64,000 nt of DNA from Lachnospiraceae bacterium (GTDB taxonomy: Bacteria > Bacillota > Clostridia > Lachnospirales > Lachnospiraceae). Positions 16,635-24,683 of the stretch are shown piece by piece (position 1 is the stretch's first letter; every line of letters starts with the position of its first letter). The notes below the pieces were generated by a model, which did no database searches, was not told the origin of the DNA, and saw only the letters and a list, made by a program, of their open reading frames with translations. The translations under genes were made by a program, and so were the position numbers. The stretch spans positions 1-64,000 of the forward strand of contig JAILOK010000074.1 of NCBI GenBank assembly GCA_024690825.1. The letters run 5' to 3'.

Positions 16635-18494
16635 ATGGGAATTTTTTTCAGGAGCAGAAGTGCAAAAAAAATAAGGAACGCCGATGAAGAGATCCTCCTT
16701 GACGAGAAAAAGGACAGGAGGCTTACTCCCGATGTGCCCTCCGACAAAAGGACCAATATAGACAGGCGCGGTGACGAGGGTGACGGGAATACAAGCTTTG
16801 AGGATCTGATACATGACAGAAAGGCCGGCATCCGCTATATCGCCGCCTTTCCGATAACTGTCATCCCTCACAAAAAAGGCGCAAAGACAGGTAAGTTTAC
16901 GCTTAAGACCAGAGATATCTCCGAGACGGGCGTGCTTGTCGTGACAAAATCGGCTGAAGAAGCAAAGCTCATCGGCGAGGCCGATCATGTACATCTGAAA
17001 TTTGAAGTGCCTGAAGGAAGCATGCCCGAGGGACATGAGGTGAGGTTTTCGCTTGATGCGAAGCTTGCAAGGAGCCTGGAAAAAGATGATGAATTCATGT
17101 TTGCCTTTAACTTCATCGAGGATCTGGGTCAGTACCTCAAAAAGAGAAAGGACAGATATGTTTTTATTTCATCAACCATCCTGCTTCTTTTCATTTCGTT
17201 TGTTATAGTGCTGATGCGCTCAAAGAGCGTCATCTATTTCAAGTTTCACAGGGTCCTCTATCTTTACAGCATCATGACGGCGGGATTTCTGCTTTCGCGG
17301 TATCTTTTCGGAGCCTTTTATAAACCCGTGCCGATAGACCCGGACTATACACCGGCGGTCACTCTTATCATACCCTGCTTTAATGAGCAGACCTGGATAC
17401 AGAGGACGATAGTATCCTGCGTGAATCAGAATTATCCTCCGGAGAAGCTGCAGGTCATAATCGTAGACGACTGTTCGACGGATGATTCCGTGAAAAAGAC
17501 CGAAGAGATAATTGCGGATATCAGAAAAGAGAATCCCTACTTTGACAAAAACCGTCTGTTCAATCTGGTACAGAAGACCAACGGAGGAAAGAGAGCAGCC
17601 CTCGCGCGCGGCATCGATGTGGCATCCGGGGAGCTTGTGATCTTTGTCGATTCCGACAGTTTCCTTGATCCCTATGCCGTCAGAAATCTGGTCCAGCCGT
17701 TTAAGGATCCGAAGATGGGCGGAGTCGCCGGAAGAACGGATGTTGCAAATACCTACACGAATGCCCTTACAAAGATGCAGTCCGTGCGGTACTATATCGC
17801 ATTCCGCATAATGAAGGCGGCCGAGGGACTGTTTGATGCGGTAACATGCCTGTCGGGCCCGCTTTCCTGTTACCGCAAAAGCATTCTTTTAGAAAAGAAA
17901 GACGAGTGGCTTTCGCAGAAATTCATGGGACAGAAGGCAACCTTCGGCGACGACCGTTCCATGACGAATCTCGTCTTAAAGGAACACCGGACCTTTTATC
18001 AGGATACCGCCTACTGTTCCACGATAGTGCCGAGCAATTACAAGTCGTTTCTGACGCAGCAGATGAGATGGAAACGCTCATGGATCAGGGAGTCGCTGAT
18101 GGCGGGCGCTTTCATGTGGAAAAAGGAACCCTATGCTGCGATCGTATTCTATGTCGGACTTTTAGTCCCGATCCTTGCACCGATCGTCGTTATTTATAAC
18201 CTGGTTTATGTGCCCATAACCGAGCACATCTTCCCGACGACCTTCCTTGTGGGACTGCTGCTGATGTCGCTTATGATGAGTATCGCCCAGCTGCTTTTAA
18301 GGAAGAGCAGTACATGGTTTTTCGGATTCCTGTTCTGCGTTTATTATGAGGCAGTGCTTCTTTGGCAGATGCCCATAGCCTGGGTCACCTTCTGGAAATC
18401 GACCTGGGGGACCAGGATGACGCCCTCAGATATAGAGGAAAAGGAAAAGCGGAAGCTTCGGAAAAAGAAGAAGGAGACGGATGGAGAAGCATAA
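16635..18494 (+). CDS. PilZ-GT2 processive polysaccharide synthase
   Basis: A 619-residue inner-membrane glycosyltransferase. The N-terminal 150 residues hold a PilZ-type c-di-GMP-binding region (basic RKAGIR near 61-67 and DISETG at 94-99). Two membrane helices follow (about 175-230), then a GT2 domain with VDDC (D278, D279), DSD (339-341), GDD (438-440) and QQMRW (475-479), the set typical of processive beta-glycan synthases such as cellulose, hyaluronan and poly-GlcNAc enzymes, and finally several membrane helices. PilZ lies before the catalytic domain, the reverse of BcsA. With deacetylase-like neighbours, a GlcNAc-containing polymer is the best guess. It starts two bases after the preceding stop. 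Confidence 0.85.
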   Translation: MGIFFRSRSAKKIRNADEEILLDEKKDRRLTPDVPSDKRTNIDRRGDEGDGNTSFEDLIHDRKAGIRYIAAFPITVIPHKKGAKTGKFTLKTRDISETGVLVVTKSAEEAKLIGEADHVHLKFEVPEGSMPEGHEVRFSLDAKLARSLEKDDEFMFAFNFIEDLGQYLKKRKDRYVFISSTILLLFISFVIVLMRSKSVIYFKFHRVLYLYSIMTAGFLLSRYLFGAFYKPVPIDPDYTPAVTLIIPCFNEQTWIQRTIVSCVNQNYPPEKLQVIIVDDCSTDDSVKKTEEIIADIRKENPYFDKNRLFNLVQKTNGGKRAALARGIDVASGELVIFVDSDSFLDPYAVRNLVQPFKDPKMGGVAGRTDVANTYTNALTKMQSVRYYIAFRIMKAAEGLFDAVTCLSGPLSCYRKSILLEKKDEWLSQKFMGQKATFGDDRSMTNLVLKEHRTFYQDTAYCSTIVPSNYKSFLTQQMRWKRSWIRESLMAGAFMWKKEPYAAIVFYVGLLVPILAPIVVIYNLVYVPITEHIFPTTFLVGLLLMSLMMSIAQLLLRKSSTWFFGFLFCVYYEAVLLWQMPIAWVTFWKSTWGTRMTPSDIEEKEKRKLRKKKKETDGEA

Positions 18495-20439
18495 GCTCAT
18501 CGAATCGAATAAGGACATAATGAAGATCACAAGGTCAGTTCTGGAGTTTGTCTCTCTCATACTGCTCGGTTTTATTATAATAAAAGCGCTTTTCTTTTTC
18601 ACGCAGTTCACACCCTATGATGAATTTGACAGCAGCGTGACAGGTGACGGGGATCACGGATTTCTGGCGCTTTCATATCTGGGAGTCGACAGACAGGAAA
18701 ACGATACGCTCATAAAGACGGAGCGTTTGGATGAAGAACTGGGCACTCTCAAAAGCCTTGGCTATGTCACCATCAGCCAGAAGGATATCCATGATTATTA
18801 TTATGACGGGAAGCCTCTGCCTAAAAAGGCTCTCTATCTGATGTTCGAGGACGGACGCAAGGATACGGCGATGTTTGCCGAAAAGCTCCTTGAAAAATAC
18901 AATTTCAAGGCCACCATCATGACCTATGCCCAGAACCTTGAGAAAGCCGACAATACCTTCCTTTCTCCGAAGGATATCAAAAAGATAGAGGAGACCGGCT
19001 ATTGTGAGCTGGGTACCAGCGGCTACCGCCTGGCCTATATCAATGCGTATGACAGGTATGACAGGTTTCTGGGGCAGCTTACGGCGAAGGAATATGTCGT
19101 GGTAAGGCCGTATCTTAGGAGGGATTATAATCACTACCTCATGGATTTTCTGCGTGACGAGAACAGGATCCCCACAGAGTCAGCCTCCGAAATGCGTCAC
19201 AGGATCGATTATGATTACGACATGATGCGGCAGGTTTATACGGAAAAGTTCGGCGCTGTTCCACTTGCCTATGTGCTTATGCAGGCCAATACGGGAAGAT
19301 TCGGAAACAATGACAAGGTATCGGATCAGAATAAGAAAGACATGGAGGAACTTTTCAAGCTCAATTTTAACCGCGAAGGTTACAGCATAAACAGGATCGA
19401 TGACGATGAATATGATCTGACCAGGATGCAGCCCCAGGCCTACTGGTATACCAATCATCTGCTCATGAGGATCAGGGATGACCTTGAAAAGGACGAAAGA
19501 GACTGGATCAGGTTTGTGACCGGAGATGAAGAAAAAGCTTCTGACTGGGAGGTGACAAGAGGGGCCGCCGAATTTGACAAAAATATAATCGCCCTGACCT
19601 CGCTGCCGAAAAAGACGGGCAGGATGGTCTTATTAAACGAAGTGGAGATGCCGCGTGATATCTGTGTTTTTGCCGATGTGAACGGAAATATCCTCGGCGA
19701 GCAGTCGGTCTTTTTAAGGTCCGACACGGACGGAAAAAGCGGACTGAAGGTGATGATCAGGGACAACCGTCTCATAATAAGAACGATGAACGGCGGGAAT
19801 GGTAAGGATCTCGTTGACTTTGACCTGCATAAGCTTAAGGATCCCGAAGAAAGGGTGTCGGTCGAAGAAGATGAGGAGGAAGCGCTGGAGGCTGAGCTTT
19901 CAGCCAGAGCGCAGTTTTCCGATGACATTAAAGAGGGTATCATTTATCATTATGAGGGACTGGAAGCAAAAAAAGAGGCTAAGGATAAGGTGGTCACCGT
20001 GTCCGGAGGCGGTGAAGAGTATGTGCCGGATTTCGACTTAAATGACAGGGGCAGCAGAAAGCTTGTGATACTGCTTCAGGATGATAAGATATCGGTAACC
20101 GTCGACGGAAGTCTCATCGCGGAGGGCGTTTCGGTCCGGGACTTTGGCTCCGGATCCGATCTTGTGGCGCTTGAGTGCGGAGTTCCCGATGAGGACTACT
20201 CGCAGAGGAATCTGACCGATGATGTCTACGACGGGGTGTTCTGTGATTTTTCCGTCATGGGAATAAACGGCGATGCATCTGCCGGGCTTTCGGAAAAGTT
20301 TGCAAAAGGTGAACTGAAAAGAAATGACGCGGCGCTCTTTGCCGTATATGATAATTCAATGCAGGGGATGGAGCTTTTTAAGGATAAGCAGGACAGGTTC
20401 TGGAATGCAGTGATCGACTGGTTTATTGCGAATCTTTAG
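18481..20439 (+). CDS. Membrane-anchored NodB/PgaB-like protein
   Basis: A 652-residue protein with one membrane helix (about 28-48) and a large outer part. Residues about 110-330 resemble the NodB domain of PgaB/IcaB deacetylases: ALYLMFEDG at about 117-125 and FKATIMTY follow the usual strand order, but the usual TFDDG is FEDG and no clear HxxxH is seen, so activity is doubtful. An acidic linker (about 460-475) precedes a beta-rich region that may bind glycan. It overlaps the synthase gene by 14 bases, with AAGGAGA before ATG, so the two are probably translated together. I infer a role in modifying or guiding the nascent polymer. Confidence 0.7.
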   Translation: MEKHKLIESNKDIMKITRSVLEFVSLILLGFIIIKALFFFTQFTPYDEFDSSVTGDGDHGFLALSYLGVDRQENDTLIKTERLDEELGTLKSLGYVTISQKDIHDYYYDGKPLPKKALYLMFEDGRKDTAMFAEKLLEKYNFKATIMTYAQNLEKADNTFLSPKDIKKIEETGYCELGTSGYRLAYINAYDRYDRFLGQLTAKEYVVVRPYLRRDYNHYLMDFLRDENRIPTESASEMRHRIDYDYDMMRQVYTEKFGAVPLAYVLMQANTGRFGNNDKVSDQNKKDMEELFKLNFNREGYSINRIDDDEYDLTRMQPQAYWYTNHLLMRIRDDLEKDERDWIRFVTGDEEKASDWEVTRGAAEFDKNIIALTSLPKKTGRMVLLNEVEMPRDICVFADVNGNILGEQSVFLRSDTDGKSGLKVMIRDNRLIIRTMNGGNGKDLVDFDLHKLKDPEERVSVEEDEEEALEAELSARAQFSDDIKEGIIYHYEGLEAKKEAKDKVVTVSGGGEEYVPDFDLNDRGSRKLVILLQDDKISVTVDGSLIAEGVSVRDFGSGSDLVALECGVPDEDYSQRNLTDDVYDGVFCDFSVMGINGDASAGLSEKFAKGELKRNDAALFAVYDNSMQGMELFKDKQDRFWNAVIDWFIANL

Positions 20440-20544
20440 GTTTGAGAATTTCTTCAGAAATTCTCAAACCGTATTTGGCAGGGGGCTTTAGCCGCCTGTT
20501 CTGCGAAGCAGAATTTTCGAGCGCATTCGTTGTGCGCGAGAAAA
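20439..20544. repeat. Cluster of three hairpins
   Basis: Three stem-loops in a row: a perfect 14-bp stem at 20439-20470 (GGTTTGAGAATTTC, loop TTCA, then its complement), TTCTGC-GAA-GCAGAA at 20499-20513, and an imperfect stem at 20514-20544 (TTTTC..GCGCA against TGCGC..GAAAA). There is no T-run, so none is a classical terminator. They lie between the polysaccharide genes and the GH18 lipoprotein gene and could stabilise the upstream message or reduce read-through. Confidence 0.5.
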
Positions 20545-20565
20545 CCGTTTTGAGGAGTTAGAGTA

Positions 20566-21633
20566 TTGAAATACAGATTTGTTGTCGCAATATTATGTTT
20601 GAGTATGATCTCGTGTTTGGCGGGATGTACAGCAGGCGGTGAAGCGCCGCAGGATCCGGTATCCGTGGTTTCCCCTGCAGGCAGTCCGTCAAAGCCTGTT
20701 TCCGATACGCCGGTTTCGGAAGAAAAAGAGGAGGCTTTGTTTGAAAACGAGGCCTGCTGGGTTGTTTACTGGGACGATGAGGATATATCGCAAAAGCTTT
20801 CCGACAGGAACTTTGATACGGACACTATATGTATCTTTGAAGCGTATTTTGATGAAGATTATGATCCTGTCTGCAATGAAAAGACAACAGCCCTTTTTGA
20901 CATGATCAAAAAGCTTCCGCAGGCTGCGGATAAGAATTATTATCTGACGGTTGTCAATGATGTTGTCGGACCGTCCGGGACGGAGCAGAAGGATACGGAG
21001 GTTCTTTATTCTGTCCTGAAGGATCCCGCAAAGCACGCCATGGACATAGTGGATCTGGCAAAGCAGGGAGGCTATGACGGGATCGAGATAGACTATGAAA
21101 AGATCAGGAAGGACATGGACCTATGGGATCTTTTTATTTCATTTGAAAATGAGCTGATCACTCTCTGCGATAAGGAGGGACTTGATCTGAGGGTGGTCCT
21201 TGAGCCTTCGACGCCAGCATCAAAGCTGTCCTTTCCTGAAGGACCGGAGTATGTGGTGATGTGTTACAATCTTTTCGGTTACGGGACGAAACCCGGACCG
21301 AAGGCTGATGAGGAATTCCTTGAGGGCCTTGTTTCTGATTTTGAAGGTCTTCCCGGCGATACAGGTTATGCGCTGGCAAACGGAGGCTTTGACTGGGATC
21401 TGACAGATGATGAGCTTGTATCACTTTCCGATGAAGAGGCAGGACAACTGCTGTCTGAACACAAAGCGGAAGCGCTTCGGGATGAAGCAAGCGGTGTCCT
21501 TCATTTCACATACGATAAAGAAGGCGCTGATCACGAGGTGTGGGCTGCGGATGATGAAACACTTGACCGCTGGAGCAGAATACTTTCTGAAAAAGCCGGC
21601 AGGAAGGTGAAGATCAGTCTGTGGCGTATATGA
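20566..21633 (+). CDS. GH18-family lipoprotein glycosidase
   Basis: A 355-residue lipoprotein (lipobox LAGC, Cys21). The central part matches the GH18 (chitinase-like) barrel: YDGIEIDYE at 170-178, where Glu178 is in the catalytic acid position, and later strands with VVMCYN and YALANGG. GH18 enzymes cut beta-1,4 GlcNAc-containing glycans, including chitin, peptidoglycan and N-glycans. Placed after a polysaccharide synthase and deacetylase-like genes, it may trim or release the polymer; that is inference. The start is TTG 20566, nine bases after GAGGAG. It may be cotranscribed through the hairpin cluster. Confidence 0.75.
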   Translation: MKYRFVVAILCLSMISCLAGCTAGGEAPQDPVSVVSPAGSPSKPVSDTPVSEEKEEALFENEACWVVYWDDEDISQKLSDRNFDTDTICIFEAYFDEDYDPVCNEKTTALFDMIKKLPQAADKNYYLTVVNDVVGPSGTEQKDTEVLYSVLKDPAKHAMDIVDLAKQGGYDGIEIDYEKIRKDMDLWDLFISFENELITLCDKEGLDLRVVLEPSTPASKLSFPEGPEYVVMCYNLFGYGTKPGPKADEEFLEGLVSDFEGLPGDTGYALANGGFDWDLTDDELVSLSDEEAGQLLSEHKAEALRDEASGVLHFTYDKEGADHEVWAADDETLDRWSRILSEKAGRKVKISLWRI

Positions 21634-21737
21634 GATGATTTCTGAGTCCCGCTCGGTTGCAGTTTGAAGGCTCAGAAAAAAACACCTCGGCCTTTAGATG
21701 ATGACAGTTAGGGAATTTTTTATCTCCCAAATATATT

Positions 21738-21763
21738 GGCGTAGTCGTAGTTTCGGCTACGCC
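21738..21763. terminator. Hairpin near the island edge
   Basis: GGCGTAG (21738-21744) pairs with CTACGCC (21757-21763), followed on the plus strand by CTTATTTTT. It may end transcription from the GH18 gene or be the end structure of the mobile element whose recombinase fragment lies next to it. Confidence 0.35.
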
Positions 21764-21764
21764 C

Positions 21765-22139
21765 TTATTTTTCAATTTTTTCGCTCCTTGCCGTCGGTGT
21801 GAATTCACCGATACAGTTTCAGACAATCTTGATGTGTTGAACCTTTTTGCCGCCGATCCGCTCTGCCTGATAGACATAGACCTTCTCAACTAGCTCCCTG
21901 ATAAGCTCATGCGTAAGTCCTTTGATGTCGGGATACTTCTTTACCAGCTTCATGAACGAGGCGGCATTCAGTGTGGTTTCCTGCTCGGATTCGATCATCT
22001 GCTGAAACTCTGCCATGCGACTTTCAAGAGTGCTCTGCTCAGTCTCATAATCCCCTGAAAGCTTCATAAAGCGTTGATCTGAGATCTTGCCTTCCACATT
22101 GTCCTCATAGAACTTACGGATGATGATATCAAGCTTCAT
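21765..22139 (-). pseudogene. Serine recombinase remnant (C-terminal end)
   Basis: The minus strand encodes the C-terminal part of a large serine recombinase of the conjugative-transposon type (coiled-coil and DUF4368-like region; LDIIIRKFYEDNVEGKIS and later VEKVYVYQAERIGGKKVQ). The N-terminal catalytic and zinc regions are missing: similarity stops at about 22139. The frame also has TGA where I expect a Trp codon: HIKIV, stop, then NCIGEF... to a TAA at 21765-21767, a continuation that looks like the family's normal ending. So the gene is truncated and carries a nonsense codon. It marks an old mobile-element insertion beside the restriction genes. Confidence 0.7.
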
Positions 22140-22316
22140 CCATACAGGCAGTACATAGGAGCGGAACTGTTCACGGAACTTTATAACATTGCTCAGAGAA
22201 TTGATGATGTAAATGAATCAAAGAGCTTTGACGAACTTATCATCGAATTCTGCCGAGAAGTCTGCCTCAAAGAAGGCAAGGTGAAAATACTCATATATAC
22301 CCAAATCAAAAATTGA
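22140..22316 (+). pseudogene. Unidentified gene fragment
   Basis: An open plus-strand frame without a start codon that ends at TGA 22314-22316. It reads as a helical protein tail (ELFTELYNIAQRIDDVNES ... KILIYTQIKN) with normal codon use. It abuts the recombinase remnant on the opposite strand at about 22139, so this point is probably a recombination junction. The family is not recognised. Confidence 0.35.
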
Positions 22317-22341
22317 CGTTGACGTCGAATTGCGATATACT
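22313..22341 (+). promoter_or_regulatory. Promoter of the methyltransferase genes
   Basis: TTGACG (22313-22318), a 17-base spacer and TATACT (22336-22341). A second TTGACG follows at once (22319-22324), and GACGTC at 22321-22326 is palindromic and could bind a regulator. The ribosome site AGGAGG is just before ATG 22372. Confidence 0.5.
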
Positions 22342-22371
22342 TCACTTCTGTATTAAAAGTAGGAGGCTACT

Positions 22372-22611
22372 ATGGATTATATGACATTTAATGAATGGTT
22401 GATTGAAACACACGAAATGAGTGAGCGGTCAGCAAGGGATGTAATATCTCGTTGCAAGAGAATATGTAAAATGCTTAATATCAATGAGATAACCGACAAG
22501 ACTACGGATGAATTGATTGAGAGTGAAGATTATAAAAACAGCTCAATGTATATTAAGTCTCAACTGAAGCGAGCCGCCACTTTATGGCTTGATTATGGAG
22601 GGAATGAATGA
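22372..22611 (+). CDS. Small helical protein before the methyltransferases
   Basis: A 79-residue, mostly helical protein (begins MDYMTFNEWL, ends LWLDYGGNE) with a strong ribosome site. Its stop overlaps the start of the first methyltransferase gene by four bases (ATGA), which points to translational coupling. I do not recognise the family. The EWL...SERSARDVISRCKRI part resembles the N-terminal helices of integrase-type DNA-binding folds only loosely. Given its position it may be an accessory part of the restriction-modification system. Confidence 0.55.
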   Translation: MDYMTFNEWLIETHEMSERSARDVISRCKRICKMLNINEITDKTTDELIESEDYKNSSMYIKSQLKRAATLWLDYGGNE

Positions 22612-23552
22612 CAGAAAAATATACTGTTGGAAGTATGTTTGCCGGAATAGGAGGAATTTGCTACGCCTTTAACAAAGCGGGATTTGAAATTGTTTGGGCC
22701 AATGAAATAGACAAATACGCATGCAAGACATATAGATTGAATTTTGGTGCCTCATATTTAGTTGAGGGAGATATCCAAAAGATAAATGTGGAAAATATAC
22801 CTAAGTTTGACATATTGACAGCTGGATTTCCGTGTCAAACATTTTCATCCGTAGGGTTATTACAGGGATTTAATGATCCTCGCGGAAACTTGTTTTTTGA
22901 AACAGCAAGAGTAATAAATGCGGTAAAGCCGCGCATAGTTTTCTTGGAAAATGTGGCAAACTTGCTTAAGCATGACGGAGGTAGAACTTTTGAGGTCATA
23001 AAAAAGACATTGGAAGATCTAAAGTATCATGTAACATTCCAGGTGATGAATGCGAAAGAATATGGGAATATTCCACAGCAAAGGAATCGGATATACATTG
23101 TTGCATTTAAGTACAAGAAAGATATGGAGCAGTTCAAATTTCCCGATAAGATTCCACTCACAAGAACGGCCTTTGACATGTTCTTTAAGGAACGGCAACT
23201 TGATAAATATTATATGGACGGGCACAGAATGTGGGATAGAATGATGGAATATATGAATGATAGACGGTGTGTATACAGGTTTACGGACTGGGGGCTTTCC
23301 AGAGGAATGGAAGGAATTTGTCCTACATTACTCGCTGCTATGGGGAGTAGATTCGAGAGAATCCCATTTTTTTATGATGATTTTTCAGTGCGATTGATGA
23401 CGCCAAGAGAATGTTCTCGTCTGCAAGGTTTTCCAGACAGCTTTCAATTGCCACAGGAAAATGAAAAACAGGTATATAAACAGATTGGAAACTCCGTTTG
23501 TATGCCTGTGGTGTACAGGATTGCAAAAAATATAGCCGATGCGCTGGATTAA
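22608..23552 (+). CDS. DNA cytosine-5 methyltransferase 1
   Basis: A 314-residue C5-methyltransferase. Motif I is FAGIGG (11-16), motif IV is GFPCQ with nucleophile Cys76, motif VI is ENV, motif VIII is QQRNR, and the end carries motifs IX-X (RECSRLQGFP, QIGNSVCMPV). It transfers methyl from S-adenosylmethionine to cytosine in a specific site, here to protect host DNA. The target-recognition region is short. The lower GC and different codon use compared with flanking genes suggest horizontal gain. It is followed 14 bases later by a second, different C5-methyltransferase, a pattern common in systems with asymmetric recognition sites. Confidence 0.9.
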   Translation: MTEKYTVGSMFAGIGGICYAFNKAGFEIVWANEIDKYACKTYRLNFGASYLVEGDIQKINVENIPKFDILTAGFPCQTFSSVGLLQGFNDPRGNLFFETARVINAVKPRIVFLENVANLLKHDGGRTFEVIKKTLEDLKYHVTFQVMNAKEYGNIPQQRNRIYIVAFKYKKDMEQFKFPDKIPLTRTAFDMFFKERQLDKYYMDGHRMWDRMMEYMNDRRCVYRFTDWGLSRGMEGICPTLLAAMGSRFERIPFFYDDFSVRLMTPRECSRLQGFPDSFQLPQENEKQVYKQIGNSVCMPVVYRIAKNIADALD

Positions 23553-23566
23553 GGAGATAATGTAAC

Positions 23567-24637
23567 ATGTACAATGTTGTAGATTTGTTTGCAGGAGTAG
23601 GTGGTCTTTCCTACGGATTTTCAAAACTTCCAGAGTTTAATATACTCGCTGCAAATGAAATAGAAAAGGATATATCTATTGCTTATACACTAAATCATCC
23701 AGATGTAAAGATGATGAATTGCGACATTAATTCATTGACAGAAGATATGCTAAAAGAAGTTTTATGTGGCAAATCCATAGATCTTGTTGTAGGAGGTCCA
23801 CCATGTCAATCATACTCTACTTTGGGTAAAAGGCAGATGGACGAGAGAGCCAATCTTTTTATGCAATACAAGCGGGTGTTAAGTATTTTGCAACCCAGGG
23901 CTTTTGTTTTTGAAAATGTTGTCGGACTGCTTAGTATGGATAAAAGCAAGCTTTTCAATAGAATCCAAGAGGAATTTTCGGAACTTGGATATGCATTGAA
24001 ATACAAGGTTTTAGATGCAGTTGACTACGGAGTTCCTCAACATAGAGAAAGAGTAATTCTTGTCGGATTTAAAGGAAGAAATCCTTATCACTATCCGCCC
24101 AAAACACATGGTGAAGAACAGGGGATGCTTCCTTATGTAAAGTTGAGTGATGCGATAGGTGATTTGCCCGCTTTGAAAAGTGGTGAATCAAGCACAGAGT
24201 ATAATCCTAATCCAACAAATGAATTTTTGCAATTTGTATGCAGAGAAGGAAATCTTACGGAACATTCTGCACCCAAAAACGGGGCTCATCTGATAAAAAT
24301 TATGGAAGCATTAAAGGATGGTGAAAGCAAAGATGATTTGCCTGAAGAGATAAGACCTAAAAGTGGTTATGGAAATACTTATGCAAAACTGTGGTGGGAT
24401 AAACCCTCAACAACGATTACAAGAAATTTTGCATGCCCATCCTCTTCCCGCTGTATACATCCCAGAGATTCCAGGGCTATGTCGATAAGAGAAGGCGCAA
24501 GATTACAGAGTTTTCCTGATGATTATCTGTTTTATGGATCTGATGGAATGAAACGGCTTGAAATTGGTAATGCGGTGCCTCCGCTGCTGTCAATGGCGAT
24601 TGCGAAACAAATGCTTGATGCTTTAAATGAAGAGTGA
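23567..24637 (+). CDS. DNA cytosine-5 methyltransferase 2
   Basis: A 356-residue C5-methyltransferase with motif I LFAGVGG (7-13), motif IV GGPPCQ with Cys80, motif VI ENV, motif VIII QHRERV, and motifs IX-X (REGARLQSFPDDY, EIGNAVPPLL). It shares little beyond these motifs with the preceding enzyme, so the pair is not a recent duplication. I infer that the two modify different strands or different sites. A strong hairpin terminator follows, separating it from the convergent nuclease genes. Confidence 0.9.
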   Translation: MYNVVDLFAGVGGLSYGFSKLPEFNILAANEIEKDISIAYTLNHPDVKMMNCDINSLTEDMLKEVLCGKSIDLVVGGPPCQSYSTLGKRQMDERANLFMQYKRVLSILQPRAFVFENVVGLLSMDKSKLFNRIQEEFSELGYALKYKVLDAVDYGVPQHRERVILVGFKGRNPYHYPPKTHGEEQGMLPYVKLSDAIGDLPALKSGESSTEYNPNPTNEFLQFVCREGNLTEHSAPKNGAHLIKIMEALKDGESKDDLPEEIRPKSGYGNTYAKLWWDKPSTTITRNFACPSSSRCIHPRDSRAMSIREGARLQSFPDDYLFYGSDGMKRLEIGNAVPPLLSMAIAKQMLDALNEE

Positions 24638-24642
24638 TCCTT

Positions 24643-24683
24643 AATATCCTCGCGCCCTTCTTCTGGCACGAGGATATTTTTTT
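24643..24683. terminator. Terminator between convergent gene sets
   Basis: A 10-bp stem (24643-24652 with 24669-24678, AATATCCTCG type) followed by a T-run to 24683. It ends the methyltransferase transcript; the convergent HNH gene stops at its edge. Confidence 0.7.

Noticed and set aside
22140-22240. Continuation of the recombinase upstream on the minus strand
   Set aside because: The minus frame is open for only about 27 more codons before a TGA and does not resemble the family; the plus strand there reads better as a different gene tail.
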